NCBI GenBank assembly: GCA_037178625.1
Contig: CM074138.1
Location: forward strand, 2,046,001-2,110,000
Direction: 5' to 3'
DNA length: 64,000 nucleotides
From: Skeletonema tropicum
Lineage: Eukaryota; Bacillariophyta; Thalassiosirophyceae; Thalassiosirales; Thalassiosiraceae
A program made the position numbers and the translations under genes. This document shows positions 1 through 11,854 of the stretch, piece by piece. The notes under the pieces are model-generated. The model was not told the DNA's origin. It saw only the letters and a program-made list of their open reading frames with translations, and made no database searches. Numbering within the stretch: the first letter of the stretch is position 1; each line of letters opens with the position of its first letter.

Positions 1-9
1 CCACAGTCA

Positions 10-1540
10 TAGCTGTCTCATCTCCTTGACTCCATCAAGTGGATTTTTTTATGTACGTAGGAATCGTCCAAGAAGCGGTACCAAAGTGGCGCCATCGATC
101 TTCGAGCACATCACCACCATGGGATTTCCGCCCGAGTAGCGTACTTTACTAAGCATTGTGCTGTTAGATCAAAGATATAATGCTCGTGATGCCTATATAA
201 ATATTTATGAATGTATGGAGCAGCTTGGTATGTACCGATTTTACATATGATGTAAAATGCAAGCCAATTAGTGCACAAGAATGTGTATCCTCAACTCCTC
301 AGGAGCAATGAACGATGGTGTTGTAACAAATATTTCAGCACTATCGACAAGAAACACTGTTGAAATAATGAACTTTAGACGCATATCAATGATGGATATA
401 TCTTATTGTTGTATAATAATAATTTATGAGGCCCACAGATCCGTGTTATACGACATAAATGCATGCAGATAAACAACTATCTCATAAGAGAGAATACTCT
501 TTGTGCATTCCAACGATATCAGCAGTGAAAATATGCAGCTTTATCCGTCGAACATTAATTCATCGAAACCTAAGAGCCTTAAAAAGTAGTTGAAGATCCT
601 ACTCCGATCTATTCAGACGCAATGTGGCGTCATAACAACAGCCTTCTTCGGAGACAATATGTGCACCTATTCCACCCAATCAACTTCAAGTCACTCAACT
701 ATGACCCTACATCATCAATAACCTACATAGTTGTTGTGCTGTTGTTGTCGGTTGGTTAGGTTGATTTGAATGACGTTACCATCGGAGTTGTTCTGTAAAT
801 GGCCATGATGTGTTTGTCTTGTGATGTAAAGATTGAGTTCGCCGATGATAGTGTAGGGAGTGAAATCGGATCTCTATTGTCAGCTTCACGATACAAAGCG
901 ATCCTAACATATTATTGATAGCTCTTGTGTCGTGTTTAGTTGTATCTCCTTGATTAGAGGTCGGAATAGAACAATGAAATGGGTGACATTTGTTTGTAAT
1001 CGATGATGTGATGTGTAGCAGCAATATTGGTGCCCGACGGAGTGCTATGGCCATATGAAGTCACTAGCAATGTGCCACACCAACACCCAATGTCTATATG
1101 TATAAGCGACAGCGAGGATTGATGGAGAGAGACCGATTGTACCATTCATATTGAGTGGAATTGGAGGACGGCAGAGGTTGTTTTTCGTGATTTCGTAGGC
1201 TTATTTTGGTTTGGAGGTTTGGGGCGAGACTATTGTAACTTAGTGGGCCAGGTAGATCAAAAGTTTCTCCGTGATCTCAGCTGCTCAGATGGGCCTAGCA
1301 CCAACTAAGTTTCTGGAGAGTTGAGGAGATACGATTTTACCCACTATGCCGGCATCATGGTATTTTGGTTCATTTCCCCATGATGTTGAATTATGTGTTT
1401 AGTGTGCTTGAAAGTGTTGGAACAAAAGACGCGGGAAATTTTTGAAATGTATTTTTGCGCGAAATTGGAATGCTGGATGACATCTTGTACACGAGGTACG
1501 TAGGAATCCAGTGGATGGAGTCAAGGAGATAAGACAGCTA
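10..1540. repeat. 36-bp imperfect inverted repeat pair, arms 1.5 kb apart
   Basis: Bases 10-45 and the reverse complement of 1505-1540 agree at 33 of 36 positions; the shared core reads agctgtct-atctccttgactccatc. A short word, tacgtaggaat, also occurs next to both arms but in direct orientation. The enclosed 1.46 kb has only short ORFs without recognisable domains. This could be the two ends of a small decayed DNA transposon, but the left arm lies at the window edge, so a target-site duplication cannot be tested. Confidence 0.5.
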
Positions 1541-2330
1541 TACGTCCGGCCATGTGGTGGTCTTGTTGATGATGGAGGATGAGAACCCTCCCGCCCAAAT
1601 TTGTATGAGTTCCTACGCACGTATAAAACTATTTTTCTCAAATCAAAACAAAGCTTAGCTCTCTGCGGATTTGAGCTCAGCTCGCTCTCAGCTTTTCACA
1701 TCTGTACCCCATTTGTTCACAGCACAAATATTCGCTGAGAACGAGCATCCTGGCTAGGCTGACCCTGCACTTAGCCATAGAAGTACGCATTCGGTGAAGT
1801 AGCGTGCGCCTTATGCGTCATTTCCTTGATGTATGTTACCTCTTTATCCAATAGAGCCCCTGCCTTTGGACGTCTAACCCCTTTCCTACGAAAGTAATGA
1901 GAAAGAATTCATAGAGAAATAAAGAAGAAGCTGCTTAGCAGAATATGACAGAAAACAAGTTCTTAATACCGCTCTTATTTTCATTTGTGCAGAAAGAGTA
2001 CGATATTTCGTGCAAAGAATAGAAGCACGAACCGTGGCTTGAGTCACTTTTCTGTACGTGGGCTGTACCTGTTCGCGAGGTTCTTTCTTTCTTTCTTTCT
2101 TGTGTTTTCGCAAAATTGATACCATTGAGAAAGCTTCTATGAATTCCAACCGTACTTATGTGGTGTCACTCTAGAGTGAGTGAGCGAGCAGCAGTCAGGA
2201 ATAGTCCGGTCTTTCCGCTGCTGAACATTGACCGATAGCTGCTGAGAACTCCTGGCTTTGAGACAGAACATAATACCCCTTCCATTTTTCTTTTTTTTTT
2301 TGCGGCCATAAAATTGATGCCTGCTACAAG
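1541..2330. other. Gene-free stretch
   Basis: No ORF here has recognisable content. It holds a TTTC run near 2086-2101, a T-rich run near 2290-2300 and, at 1981-2046, a short sequence that recurs at 7805-7866. It may include the decayed 5' part or LTR of the Copia relic that follows, but I could not find paired LTRs. Confidence 0.4.
1981..2046 (+). repeat. Short dispersed repeat, copy 1
   Basis: This segment resembles 7805-7866. Both read ttgtgcag-aagag-a-tttcgtgca--aagaa-agaagcacgaa with scattered substitutions and small gaps. The two copies flank the decayed Copia and helicase relics on the same strand, about 5.8 kb apart. Its nature is unknown. Confidence 0.45.
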
Positions 2331-5300
2331 GTGCATCATCTGTCGTCACCCACCGACCAACACTCATCATGTCCTCACCTAAGTACACCTCCACCAGCAT
2401 CAGGAAGCATTCCTCCACTTGAGCTCGGGGAACCACAACTGTCAACTGCAGAAGATGAGGAGGCAAGCTCTACGCCGGACATCGAACTGTCACCTGCAGA
2501 AGAGGAGGAGGCAAGCGCTACGCCGGACATCGATTTTTTCGATGTAGAAAGCAACAGTGATGTTGATGTATCTGATCTCCTCTTCGATTTTCCCATTCAT
2601 TATGTTAATGTGGTAGTGTTAGATTTAAATGCGGATGGTAGTTGAAGAATTGACGAGATTACCAAGTAACACAGACGTCTTCGATGCGGAGGACGTGAAG
2701 TTGGTGTATGCATGGGTACTGAGTCGGCGCACTTGCCTTTTTTTTTATTTTTATTGCAGGAACGAGTGAGGAGAGTATGAGAGTAGTATCCAGGCTACTA
2801 CTGTGAGAGCGCTCAACGTCCAGATGTATGCGCTATGATTGAAAGCCCCCTCTGAATCAATGCTGGAGATCCCTCTGAGGATGCTCGCTTCGTAGAGGTG
2901 ATGGATAATCATATGGATGCATAAGTATGTCGCTATGATTGAGAGATACCTCTGAGTAAATGTTGGAGATCCCTCTGAGGATGCTCGCTAAATAGAGGTG
3001 ATGGATAATCATATTGATGCGTACTATTAGCAAGAGGGAGTTTCCTTCTAGAAAGGAACTCATTGTATAATTGGCTGACGCTCTGGAATCACTGGGAAGA
3101 TCTGTTGTGCATGGCATTGCATCTTGCAGAACCGATGAGACAAGAGATAACAATGAATTGTTCTTATGAGATTTTGAAGCTATATATTGTGTCGACCACT
3201 TTGGGTATTTTCAGTGCGTTGGAGTTGGAGATCCTACTGGTGTGTCTCAGCCGAGATACTTGGTTAGTTATAGCGCATTTCAGAAGAGGATGCTCACAAT
3301 TTAACAGACGACGCAGCTGGGTAGGTTTTCATCAACACTACTTTGTCAAGAGAGTTAGTTTCCAACAAATGATCGTGCATTACGCAACAAACGTTTTATT
3401 GATACTATCTTCTACACTGATGCGACGCGAAGACCACAAGGAGGTACCAACGTGTACACTTGTCCGAGTTTATGTGTCCAAAAAGGGTTCATTTATACTT
3501 GGATGAGATGGCAGCGACGGCATCATGCAGGTGAGTAGGTGTTCCAGGCACGCTCGTCTGCGATCCTTGAGCATCCAAAAGTGCGAGGAGGTACGCAGGT
3601 TTATACGAGGTGGGAATACTCTGCGTGTATTAGGAGAGCTACGCAGTGGGCTGATTTGGCGGAACGCTAGTTTGGGTTCTTGCATAATCTATCAGCTGAA
3701 TTTCAGGAAAGCGACGCTCTTATGACGTTATGGGATTGCTTTGAGCGGAGGGTGCAAATCATGAACCTTACGGTACATGGCACAACAACTCGGCGGATTA
3801 AATCCATGCCCGGTGACTAGATGCACGAGCCAGATATTAGCAATATTGCGGCGTTTGGTTGGCTTGATTGATGTTATTCTTTGGAAGATAGGAACTCACA
3901 AGATCCCACACGCTATACAGTTGTTTTTTGGGGGGTGTTTGGAGCCTAGTAATGACCATGGCAGAGAAATGACTATGAATGAGAATGAACGCAGCAATTG
4001 GCTGATGTGTATGAATAATATTCGACGCAAATTTTGGGGACGCGGCGATTTTACCTCCGAGGTAGATGATGTTGAATTATCTACGGCCGAGGAGGAGACT
4101 CAGGATAAACTCTACAATGAAGTGGTTCGATGATCTGAATGATATCAGCGGCTGGCATATTCATGATGGCGAGGCGGACGCTCTTGCAATACTTGCGGAT
4201 GAGCAATGAGGTTCGAAGACAATACGTGGTACCTGAGGCTGATGCATGCATTGCTTCAGGGGAGCCCATTACTGACAGATCACTTGTGGATGACCAGATT
4301 GACGTAGAGGTCTTTCCCTCAAGGGGAGGATGGCCACAAGTTGTGCAACATGCGATATCACAGTGTCGACAAGGTCTATTGCCGAGTCGCAGTGTTGACA
4401 AAGATGGTTAGACAATGGCGTCTATCACCGCTTAGCCCTGACTACTATTACCTATGTTGTATGGTTCAATGAGAATGTGAAGGCTGAAGCGGTATTGTGC
4501 GCTTTTATTGCCCAAAATGTTCTAGAACAAGTTGCAGTTGGAGTCGATAATATACATTACTCCGAGAGATTGAAAGAATGCTGGATCATTGCCGTCAATT
4601 GATGCTAATGCTATATCCAAAAGGGAAGAAGTATATCACGATGAGGTATGATCGGAAGTGGATTCTCAGGCTACGGTTGATGAATGTTCTTGATGAGTAT
4701 TATTAATTGTCGCAAGCAATGGATGCAGATGCAGCTGGCTGAAGGATCGAAATATATCAACCCTGTGCTGCGGAGATGGCCGAGTATGTGGTGCAGGATG
4801 ATAATGAAGTTGCATTTCAGTGTTGTGTTCACAGTGCGGAAGCAGATGAAGATCATTACATCAGGAAAGGGTAGGTCGAGCCGCAAGATCCACGAGTGTA
4901 GTGTGAAGCCGTGCTGGTGTGATAAGTCGAGAAGTGCATGTTGCATTCCCTACGCCGAAATGATGGGTCCATCAGTCTTTGCAGGAAACACCAGAATGTA
5001 TATTTCCAAAGTTATATTCAGAAGCGCTATGTTGTCTGCTGTTCCGAATTTGATGTTGAGAATGAAGAAATGCTCTGATCTAGCGAGAGGTTCACGGAAG
5101 TCGTTTTGCATGCAGAGATTTTGGACTGCACTAATGTGAGTATATGCTTGACCTTCGCTTTAAATTGCCGCATGGAGATCCTGTGTTTGCCTTCGTCCTT
5201 TTACTAGTGATGGAAAAGTACATGGAGTATATCTTTGGTGTGTAGAGGGGGGCATGTGATCTTACATACGATTGCAGAAGCCGTGCTACGCAACGAGATT

Positions 5301-6600
5301 GGCTGACATTCAGAAGCGGAAGAGGCAGCATTCACGAGAGGCCATCGAGGTATCTTGGCAATAGATCTCGTAGAGTGGAGCTGAACAGGGCTTTTGGCTG
5401 TCCCGTATGTTGGCATAGCCTTGACGAATGTTCTGAGTGGCTGGCCAAGAAGGGTTGCACAATGCCAAGAGTGATGGAGCTCCATTCAAGACTGAGTATC
5501 TGCCGGATAGATGCTAGTTGAGAATTGGCTAGTGAGAGCGCCCTATAGTTGATCTTTGGTAGAAATCCTGCGATAGGCGATAGAGAGTTGGCCTGGTCGG
5601 GTAGATATTTGTTGGGAGCTTTCAATGACGACGAGTTGACATCTTGCTCTGCCCATAGAAGGTCATTTGGAATGTTTGTTTCATCTATTCGCATACTTGA
5701 CTAAGTATCAGAATGCCAAGATGTTGTATGATCCCACTGAGCCACATATAACTTCAGCAGCATTTCAGAAGCAGGATTGGACGTTTCCACTCTAGACGGA
5801 GCAGGATGGAAGGAGGTTCTGCCTCCTGATAGCCTGAGCCGAGAGGAAAAGAATTTGTCATCCGTTGATTTATTTATACATATTGTGCTGGTGATACGGT
5901 CACGTGGAAATCTTGCGCTGGTTTCATTGTCTACTTGAATAATGCTCCTATATCGCTTGGTATTCCAAGAGACAGGGGAGTGTTGATGGTTTGACGGACC
6001 AGGCTGAAACTAAGACTACAGAATACATTAGTGCGCTGATATAAACTGAGAATGATGCGGATTCCAGTCGGGGGCCTGTGTTCTTGAGAATGATCAGTCG
6101 GTGTTATCGAACACGATGGGTCTAGGATCCACTTTGCTTGATGAAGAACAGTGTATGATGCAGTTGCCTATGACTTGGTTCGTAAGCGTGTTATAAGAAG
6201 AAGATAGTGATCATAGATCAGTATTCACGAAGTATTGATGATCTGCTTAAAAGGCCAATGGTATTGGGAGAGAGGGGAGCGGTTTGTCGGGAAGATCCTA
6301 CAATACATATTTCACGATGGAGTAAGAGTAAGGAGTGATTAGGGATTACGCGGCAACGCCGAAACCGATCACTTCGCTGGCGGTATGGCTGGCCAGCCTC
6401 TGATGCAAGCTGGAGTAGTCGATCGTAACAGGGTGAGATTAGCTTTATGTGAACTTATCCTCCCTCGATAGGGTTCTTTCGGTATATTTTGAGGTGATGA
6501 CTAGATCTTTGGGATCGTAGAAAGGCATTGGAACAGCGAAGTAGCACAATCTAGCGCCAGGTGGTGCTAGCTTGAGGGGAGTATTTCAACTCGCTGTAAG
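2280..6600 (+). mobile_element. Heavily decayed Ty1/Copia-type retrotransposon (gag-pol relic)
   Basis: No intact ORF remains, but pol wording in the expected order is scattered over the three plus frames. Around 3400-3780 an integrase core reads YTDAT--P-GGTNVYTCPS, EVRRF----NTLRVL, WADLAER and LWDCFERRVQIMNLT. Around 4440-4610 an inter-domain piece reads TYVVWFNENVKAEA and AQNVLEQV. Around 5380-5460 an RT piece reads GLLAVPYVGIALTNVLSG, and at 5660-5760 comes HLFAYLTKYQNAKMLYDPTEP, the usual RT/RNase H junction of diatom Copia elements. RNase H fragments follow to about 6350. Dozens of stops and frameshifts separate these pieces. Family assignment is from motif order (integrase before RT means Copia). 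The boundaries are estimates and no LTRs were found. The element is surely inactive. Confidence 0.75.
2831..3019 (+). repeat. Two tandem copies of a 100-bp unit inside the Copia relic
   Basis: 2831-2930 and 2931-3019 align with about ten substitutions; both contain ggagatccctctgaggatgc and gtgatggataatcatat. The duplication looks old, because the copies have diverged about as much as the surrounding relic has decayed. Confidence 0.8.
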
Positions 6601-7149
6601 GAGTCGTGTTCTATTGAGACAGGCTACGAGCGGCGTGCGTTGAACAGCTGTAGATTCATGCCATAATTTGTTTAAGAGATGAATTATCACAACGCTGATG
6701 CACTTGCTGATGCAGCCCCGATAAGCCGATAGTATCAGGCCCCGATAAGCCGATAGTTTAGGGCTTCCGCTTCCGCGGTGCCTTGAAAGAATACTGCAAG
6801 TCGCTAGCGTGTAGGGCCAAAAAGCCCGGAAGCATGAGTAGTGCCTGCTCTTTGATGTACTTTTGCTGTTCATACGCGAAAGTGGTCCACTGAGCCGCTA
6901 GACGTCTAGTGGCCCAGTGGTACGACTTTCACATATGATCAGCACACACTCTCATAATCGAGGCATCAATATCCAAAACAACCCATACTAAGACTGAGGA
7001 TGAAAGAGGCAACACCAAGGCCAAGAAGAGGAGGAGAAAACGAAGGCACATGCAACATGCAACGCAGAAAGGTTTCCGCAGCTTTCCACGACACCATAAT
7101 CACGCAGCTGGGAGATGATGGCATAAACATAAACATAAAGTCGACCAAC
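6601..7149. other. Gene-free stretch after the Copia relic
   Basis: There is no supported gene. Near 6711-6760 a 21-bp phrase around ccccgataagccgatagt is present twice in tandem. The stretch separates the Copia relic from the helicase relic and may contain remains of either. Confidence 0.4.
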
Positions 7150-7600
7150 TTTGCCTCAAATGGAGCTAAACTCGAACCTGCCGACCTTCAAGCTCAAACC
7201 ACAAGAATTTTCGGCCATAATCAAGTTTCCTCTGACTGAAACAATATACCTTAACTACAACAGCGGGCAATGCAAATGCAAATGCAAACGTCAAGCAGAT
7301 TCCTGTCAACTCCAACATATCAACAACTGGCGACAAGCTGCAGGGAATGTCGAAAGACATCCTCATTGTCAATGACTGGAACTATCGATGCGTGAACTGG
7401 GTCTACGTTGTCTTGTCGAGGGTGAGAACACTAGCAGGACTCTACCTAATGAAACCGCGTTGGACCTCGAGCGCAGCTTCAATGTTCCTCAAAATCTCAT
7501 TCGCTTCGAGCAACGATTGAAGGACACCAAAACCAAAGAACGACCAATTCTCGACATGTTGGGTTACCAATCAAATAAAGAGATCGATACAATGCAGTGA
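7150..7600 (+). pseudogene. C-terminal relic of a PIF1-like DNA helicase
   Basis: From about 7263 to 7450 one frame reads VKQIPVNSNISTTGDKLQGM, then SKDILIVNDWNY and NWVYVVLSRVRTLAGLYL. This is the conserved end of PIF1-family superfamily 1B helicases, where the TTGHKLQG-like and VALSR-like motifs form helicase motifs V and VI. The frame then shifts, and 7465-7600 continues with the expected tail FNVPQNLIRFEQRLKDTK then ERPILDMLG. A piece near 7155-7240 (KLKPQEFSAIIKFPL) fits just upstream in another frame. At least two frameshifts and the absence of the Walker A half mark it as a truncated pseudogene. PIF1-like genes are abundant in diatoms, and Helitrons carry related helicases, so the source is undecided. 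Confidence 0.75.
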
Positions 7601-8154
7601 AGAGTTTCAGTAATCAGAAAGTTCATGAGAATAAGAAGAAATTGCTCAGCATCAGCAGATTGTAATAAGAAAAACAGGCTCTTACAAGCTTTGTATCAAA
7701 GGCAAAGAACAGTTCTTCACATCACGGGAACCGTTAAAATATCTAAATGCATCTTTGTTCATTTCACATGTTGGAATACTGATCAGCACCAATCTCTTAA
7801 TTATGCTCACTTTTGTGCAGCAAGAGAATTTCGTGCAGCAAGAACAGAAGCACGAAAGCCGGGAGAAGCTTGCCCTGCCGCTGCACGCCAATACTTATGA
7901 ATTGTGATCTTTGCTGACATACAGCTGAGGAAAGGGAGAAAGTGACCTGGTGCCGAGCGTGTCTGAAGGACATTTCGATAGAGTCTGTCTTCGCTCCTTT
8001 TTTGCCACCAACAAAACACATCAAAAAGAGCAAAAAGTCGCGACGATGATGCTTCCTAGCTATTCCTAACTCCTAACGCTGCGCTCAAATCAAATCTACT
8101 TCAGAAATAATCAGCAGCGACGACGCCCACACTTTCAATACAACCTTCATCACA
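7601..8154. other. Intergenic region upstream of the MPP6-like gene
   Basis: It contains the second copy of a short dispersed repeat (7805-7866) and otherwise only short ORFs on both strands with no recognisable content. The last 100 bases before 8155 should contain the promoter and 5' UTR of the MPP6-like gene. No clear TATA box was seen. Confidence 0.4.
7805..7866 (+). repeat. Short dispersed repeat, copy 2
   Basis: This is the partner of 1981-2046. The copies share blocks such as tttcgtgca and agaagcacgaa with a few mismatches. It lies in non-coding sequence 290 bp before the MPP6-like gene. Confidence 0.45.
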
Positions 8155-8784
8155 ATGATGTGGAAACCAGGCACCGCCAAACCGAATACCAACACATCAA
8201 CAACAAAAACACCCAACTCCAAACAAAAATCTATCAATGGAACCAGTCCAAAAAGTAATGGAGGTTCATCCGCCAAGAAATTATCTAGTGCAACAATGGG
8301 CATGAGATTTATGCAACGAAAAGGTGGTGCTGATTCGGCTAATTCGTCAATTGAAGATCAGGAGAAGAAGAAACTGTTTGCTACAAAGAACAACACTAAT
8401 TCGAATTCCAATAGTGCAGATGGCAATTCGGAACGAAAGAGAGATCATACCGCCATATCATCATCACCTACACCACCAGCACAATCATCATCATCATCAT
8501 CCAATGACAACGATACAATAATACTTCAACTAGCCTCGGTAGTCGACATGTACGGGGTAGGATCCGATATCATCGGGCGTCGTTCCTTCGGAGGATTTCA
8601 CAAAAGTGTTCAAACTACGTGGGATACGGCGTTGAAACAACGGACGGATAGTGCGGCAAGGGTGAATAATACGAGGAGTCATGTGACAGATGAGGAGTTG
8701 TTGGAGCGGTATGAACGGTATGTCAAGGGTGGTAATGGTGGTGGTGGGGGGAGGGATAAGAGAAAGCAAAAGAGAAAGAGATGA
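8155..8784 (+). CDS. MPP6/MPHOSPH6-like nuclear exosome cofactor
   Basis: A 209-aa protein with the three short blocks that define the M-phase phosphoprotein 6 family, in order: MGMRFMQRK (residues 48-56), SDIIGRRSFGGFHKSV (137-152) and VTDEELLERYERYV (177-190), followed by a Lys/Arg-rich tail. In animals and yeast MPP6 binds RNA and docks the helicase Mtr4 onto the nuclear exosome, promoting 5.8S rRNA maturation and decay of nuclear transcripts; the same role is inferred here. The family is usually 150-190 aa. The extra length here is low-complexity Asn/Ser/Thr sequence between the blocks. Two ATGs stand together at the start; the first is used. It is single-exon and converges on the PPR gene with a 150-bp gap. 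Confidence 0.82.
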   Translation: MMWKPGTAKPNTNTSTTKTPNSKQKSINGTSPKSNGGSSAKKLSSATMGMRFMQRKGGADSANSSIEDQEKKKLFATKNNTNSNSNSADGNSERKRDHTAISSSPTPPAQSSSSSSNDNDTIILQLASVVDMYGVGSDIIGRRSFGGFHKSVQTTWDTALKQRTDSAARVNNTRSHVTDEELLERYERYVKGGNGGGGGRDKRKQKRKR

Positions 8785-8934
8785 GGGAAATTTATCATGC
8801 TGCGCTAAGTATGTTGATGTTGTAAGGAAGATTGATTGATAGATCATTGTATCTGTATCGAGGATCATTGTATCAAGGAATCTACTTAAGTTATCAATTA
8901 ATTCATCATGACATGTGCCCAAATATAATTACAG

Positions 8935-11473
8935 TTACATTCTCCCACCCTCCAACAGCTTCTTATTCACCTTCGACCATCGCCTCCTCATCCGATGATC
9001 ATTATACGCAGTAGATGCAATCACCTCGCCAGTCACCGAAATGATGGGATTCCTCTTGCTTACCCCATCCTCCGTCTGAGTCCTCACACGATAACCAAGG
9101 TTACGTGTCCATGATTCCGGCAAAGCCTTGACACCATTGTAATCGTGTGCGGAGTGGACCACTTCATTGTGATAGACATCCGTCGACACGACGGATTGAA
9201 ACTCGGTGAGTACCTGTTGATCGACCAATCCATCCTTGCAGCAGCTGCGGAATATGGAGCGAAGTGCCTTGGAACGTTCGGCACCAGAGGGTAAGAGCTG
9301 AATGCAGCATTGAAGTAGCAACAGGTACGTTTTGGAATTGGGTCGATTCAAATCCGATTTCTTCATTTCTTGAACGGTGGCAATTGCCAGAACCAAGGCC
9401 TGTCGTTGCTGATCGGGGGATGCAATGTTCATTGATGCTCTAGAGCATGCTCTGATTAAGGCGTGGTAGGCGCTTACATCTGGTTTGACGGAGTCGTTCC
9501 CGTTGGAGTGTTGTGTGATCATTCTTTGGAATACTTCATTGGCGTGATTGAAACTAGATTCTGCTCCACTGTTGCCATAGGCGTGAATGACACCGACGTA
9601 ACTGTCTCTTGTAGGTTTCATTCCTTCGTGTCCCTTGGCGTATTTCTGTTCCATCTTCTTTAATAACCCATCTGCTGTCAGTGCTGCTTTTTTCGTCTTT
9701 CGTACAGCCAGCGCCTGAATGACGTTGGTATAAGTAATTGATGACGGCAATACTGCAGAAACACTCGATCTATCATGCTCTCGTTCCATTCGCTTCAGCA
9801 TAATCTCTGCTGCATTGGCATACGTCTCTGCCTCTTCCAGCTTGGCACGTCTGGAACAATTTTTGAATGTTTCAATTGCTGCATCAAAGCATGCCGTGTC
9901 AGGGAAAATACGGTCTTCTTCCATGGTATTGAATAAATCCATCACGTTCGCGCCTACGTCTGGTACCTTGGATCGAGACATGGCGATTAGAACATACCTG
10001 TAGCAGTCCAAATCAGGACGCACCTCAGTCTTTTTGTGCGAGACTAGCTTTTCCATGGCGTTCAGGACAGTTTGAGCGCGGCGTGCGGAATGTTTGTTAC
10101 TGTGATGGAAGGAGAGAGTGAGCAAAGCATTCGCAAACGTTCAATTGAAAATAAAAGTAGCTGCACATGGCAACCATCACTTCACTCACATTGCTCTCGA
10201 CCAAGCTTCCAATACCATCTTTCCATCCTCCAATCTCGGTTCCATCTCTTCATCCCCAGCTCTAAACAATCGGAGCATATTCATCCACAGTCCCATCGCC
10301 TTATAAGCAGCCTCCTTACAAGTACTATTGCTCCAAGCACGTATCAACAACCGATGCTCTCGAACTGTCGGGATAAGATTGGTACTTTCTTTCAATTTGT
10401 CAAATACAGCTTGCGCAAGGATAGGTGCCCTATTTTTATTGGCCGGGATTGCCGCAGTACCATTGCCCAGGGAGGCGTATGCCTCCATGACGTGATAATA
10501 ACTGTCTACACTGGGAGATACTCCCGAATAAGGATCAAACGCAAGAGTTTCCATACGTTGGAGCCACCTCTGCGCAACATAGGGTGAATTATTGGTAGCG
10601 GGTGAAGAGTAGTTGGTATCTCTCGCCACGGTAGTGGCATTGACAAAGGCTGTTATTGTCAAATCATAATGATGGGATGTAGGCTGCAAAGTTGCACTCC
10701 TTAACTCATGTGCAACATTCCCCCTCATGGACGAATATCTATCCGACACTCCCGAAATATCCTCCATTTGAATGAGAAGTTCGTTTGCCATTTCTGCCAA
10801 CATCATCACCTTTGCTGCCCCCCTTTCATTGAATTCAGAACTAAGTAGATTGGGCATGGTGGCATTTAAATCAGATTCAATTTCATTCATCTCCTCACCG
10901 ATGCTCGAAATTAATTGTGTTTGTTGGTCTAATAATCCATCCATAACTGCCGTGTAGCTGTCAATGTCTGCAAATTGATCGCTGTCGTTTTGGGAGATTG
11001 CATTTGCATACATTTGAGCTAAGAGTTCTTGTGCTGCTGTGATGTCACCAGATTCAGCGTGTGAAATAATTTGCTGTGGGGTATGCAATGGTGAGATGAA
11101 AGAGAAATGAATGGAGCGCAGCAATCAGAGTATGTCTCGTACTTACATGATTCGCATTATCATCTATGTCTGACGTATCGGCATCCGAGCTGAACGAACG
11201 CACAGCCAGATCGTCTAATAGTATTCCTTTATAATTACTAACAGTGGAGGCAAAGAATCGACGATGCTGAACATCATTTTGGAAGTGCAGCGGCTTCGTC
11301 ACAGCCACAGAAGATATTGATGGCGTTGAAACTCGACTTTGCCCGACTATGAGACGATCTACTTTCTTGCTGCCGCTACTCTGAAGAGATGCAGCACATC
11401 TCACTGCCCCAGGCCACCTGATGTAGGGTATTCTTGTCGTCATCTTGCTACTATTACTAAGCAATTTTGTCAT
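8935..11473 (-). CDS. Organellar pentatricopeptide repeat (PPR) protein, three exons
   Basis: I join 11473-11147, 11073-10190 and 10099-8935 on the minus strand. Introns of 73 bp (GTAAGT...CACAG) and 90 bp (GTGAGT...CACAG) keep the frame, giving 791 aa. The N-terminus is basic and Ser/Thr/Ala-rich, with RRFFAST near residue 85 and RSFSSDADT after it, the look of a mitochondrial transit peptide. The rest contains degenerate helical repeats of PPR type, clearest in the C-terminal third (SYVGVIHAYGNSGAESS and AYHALIRACSRAS). PPR proteins bind organellar RNA to edit, splice, stabilise or translate it; the target cannot be read from the sequence. The start chosen is the internal ATG at 11473 because the transit-like sequence follows it; an in-frame ATG at 11590 would add 39 residues. 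Confidence 0.8.
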
Positions 11474-11854
11474 GGTCAACTTAGTGTTATGTTGATTGTT
11501 GAAGATCTCGAATCTGTCCGTCGAATATTTGGCGGGAAAGGAGAACGCTTTGATAGGAGCTCGATCAGCGAAGCTCTGCTCGCTCAACAATTACGCGACG
11601 GCTCCTTGAGACCTATAGAGAGAGAGTACCTACCTACCAACAACTACCCGTAAAACTTGAAAGCATCTTCAACTTTTTTCCGGGTTTAACAAAATGCCAG
11701 AAACCAGCTGATCAGAAGTCAATTTCTCCGAGAGATCACATGTTCGTTGCCCCCAGTTGCACTTACGTAATGTACAAAAGTTTGAGGTCTTTGATCGTCA
11801 CAAAAGCAAAAGCCAACGATTGACATTGTATCATATTTTTCCTCTCTTCAAATC
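11474..11854 (+). promoter_or_regulatory. Divergent upstream region between the PPR gene and orphan copy A
   Basis: These 380 bp separate divergent starts. Near 11764-11775 lies TTACGTAA, a perfect CRE/bZIP-type palindrome, 85 bp before the ATG at 11855, followed by aaaagtttgaggtctttgat. The same two words precede the second copy of the orphan gene (13223-13262), although there the palindrome context differs by one base pair nearby. Regulatory function is inferred only. Confidence 0.4.
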
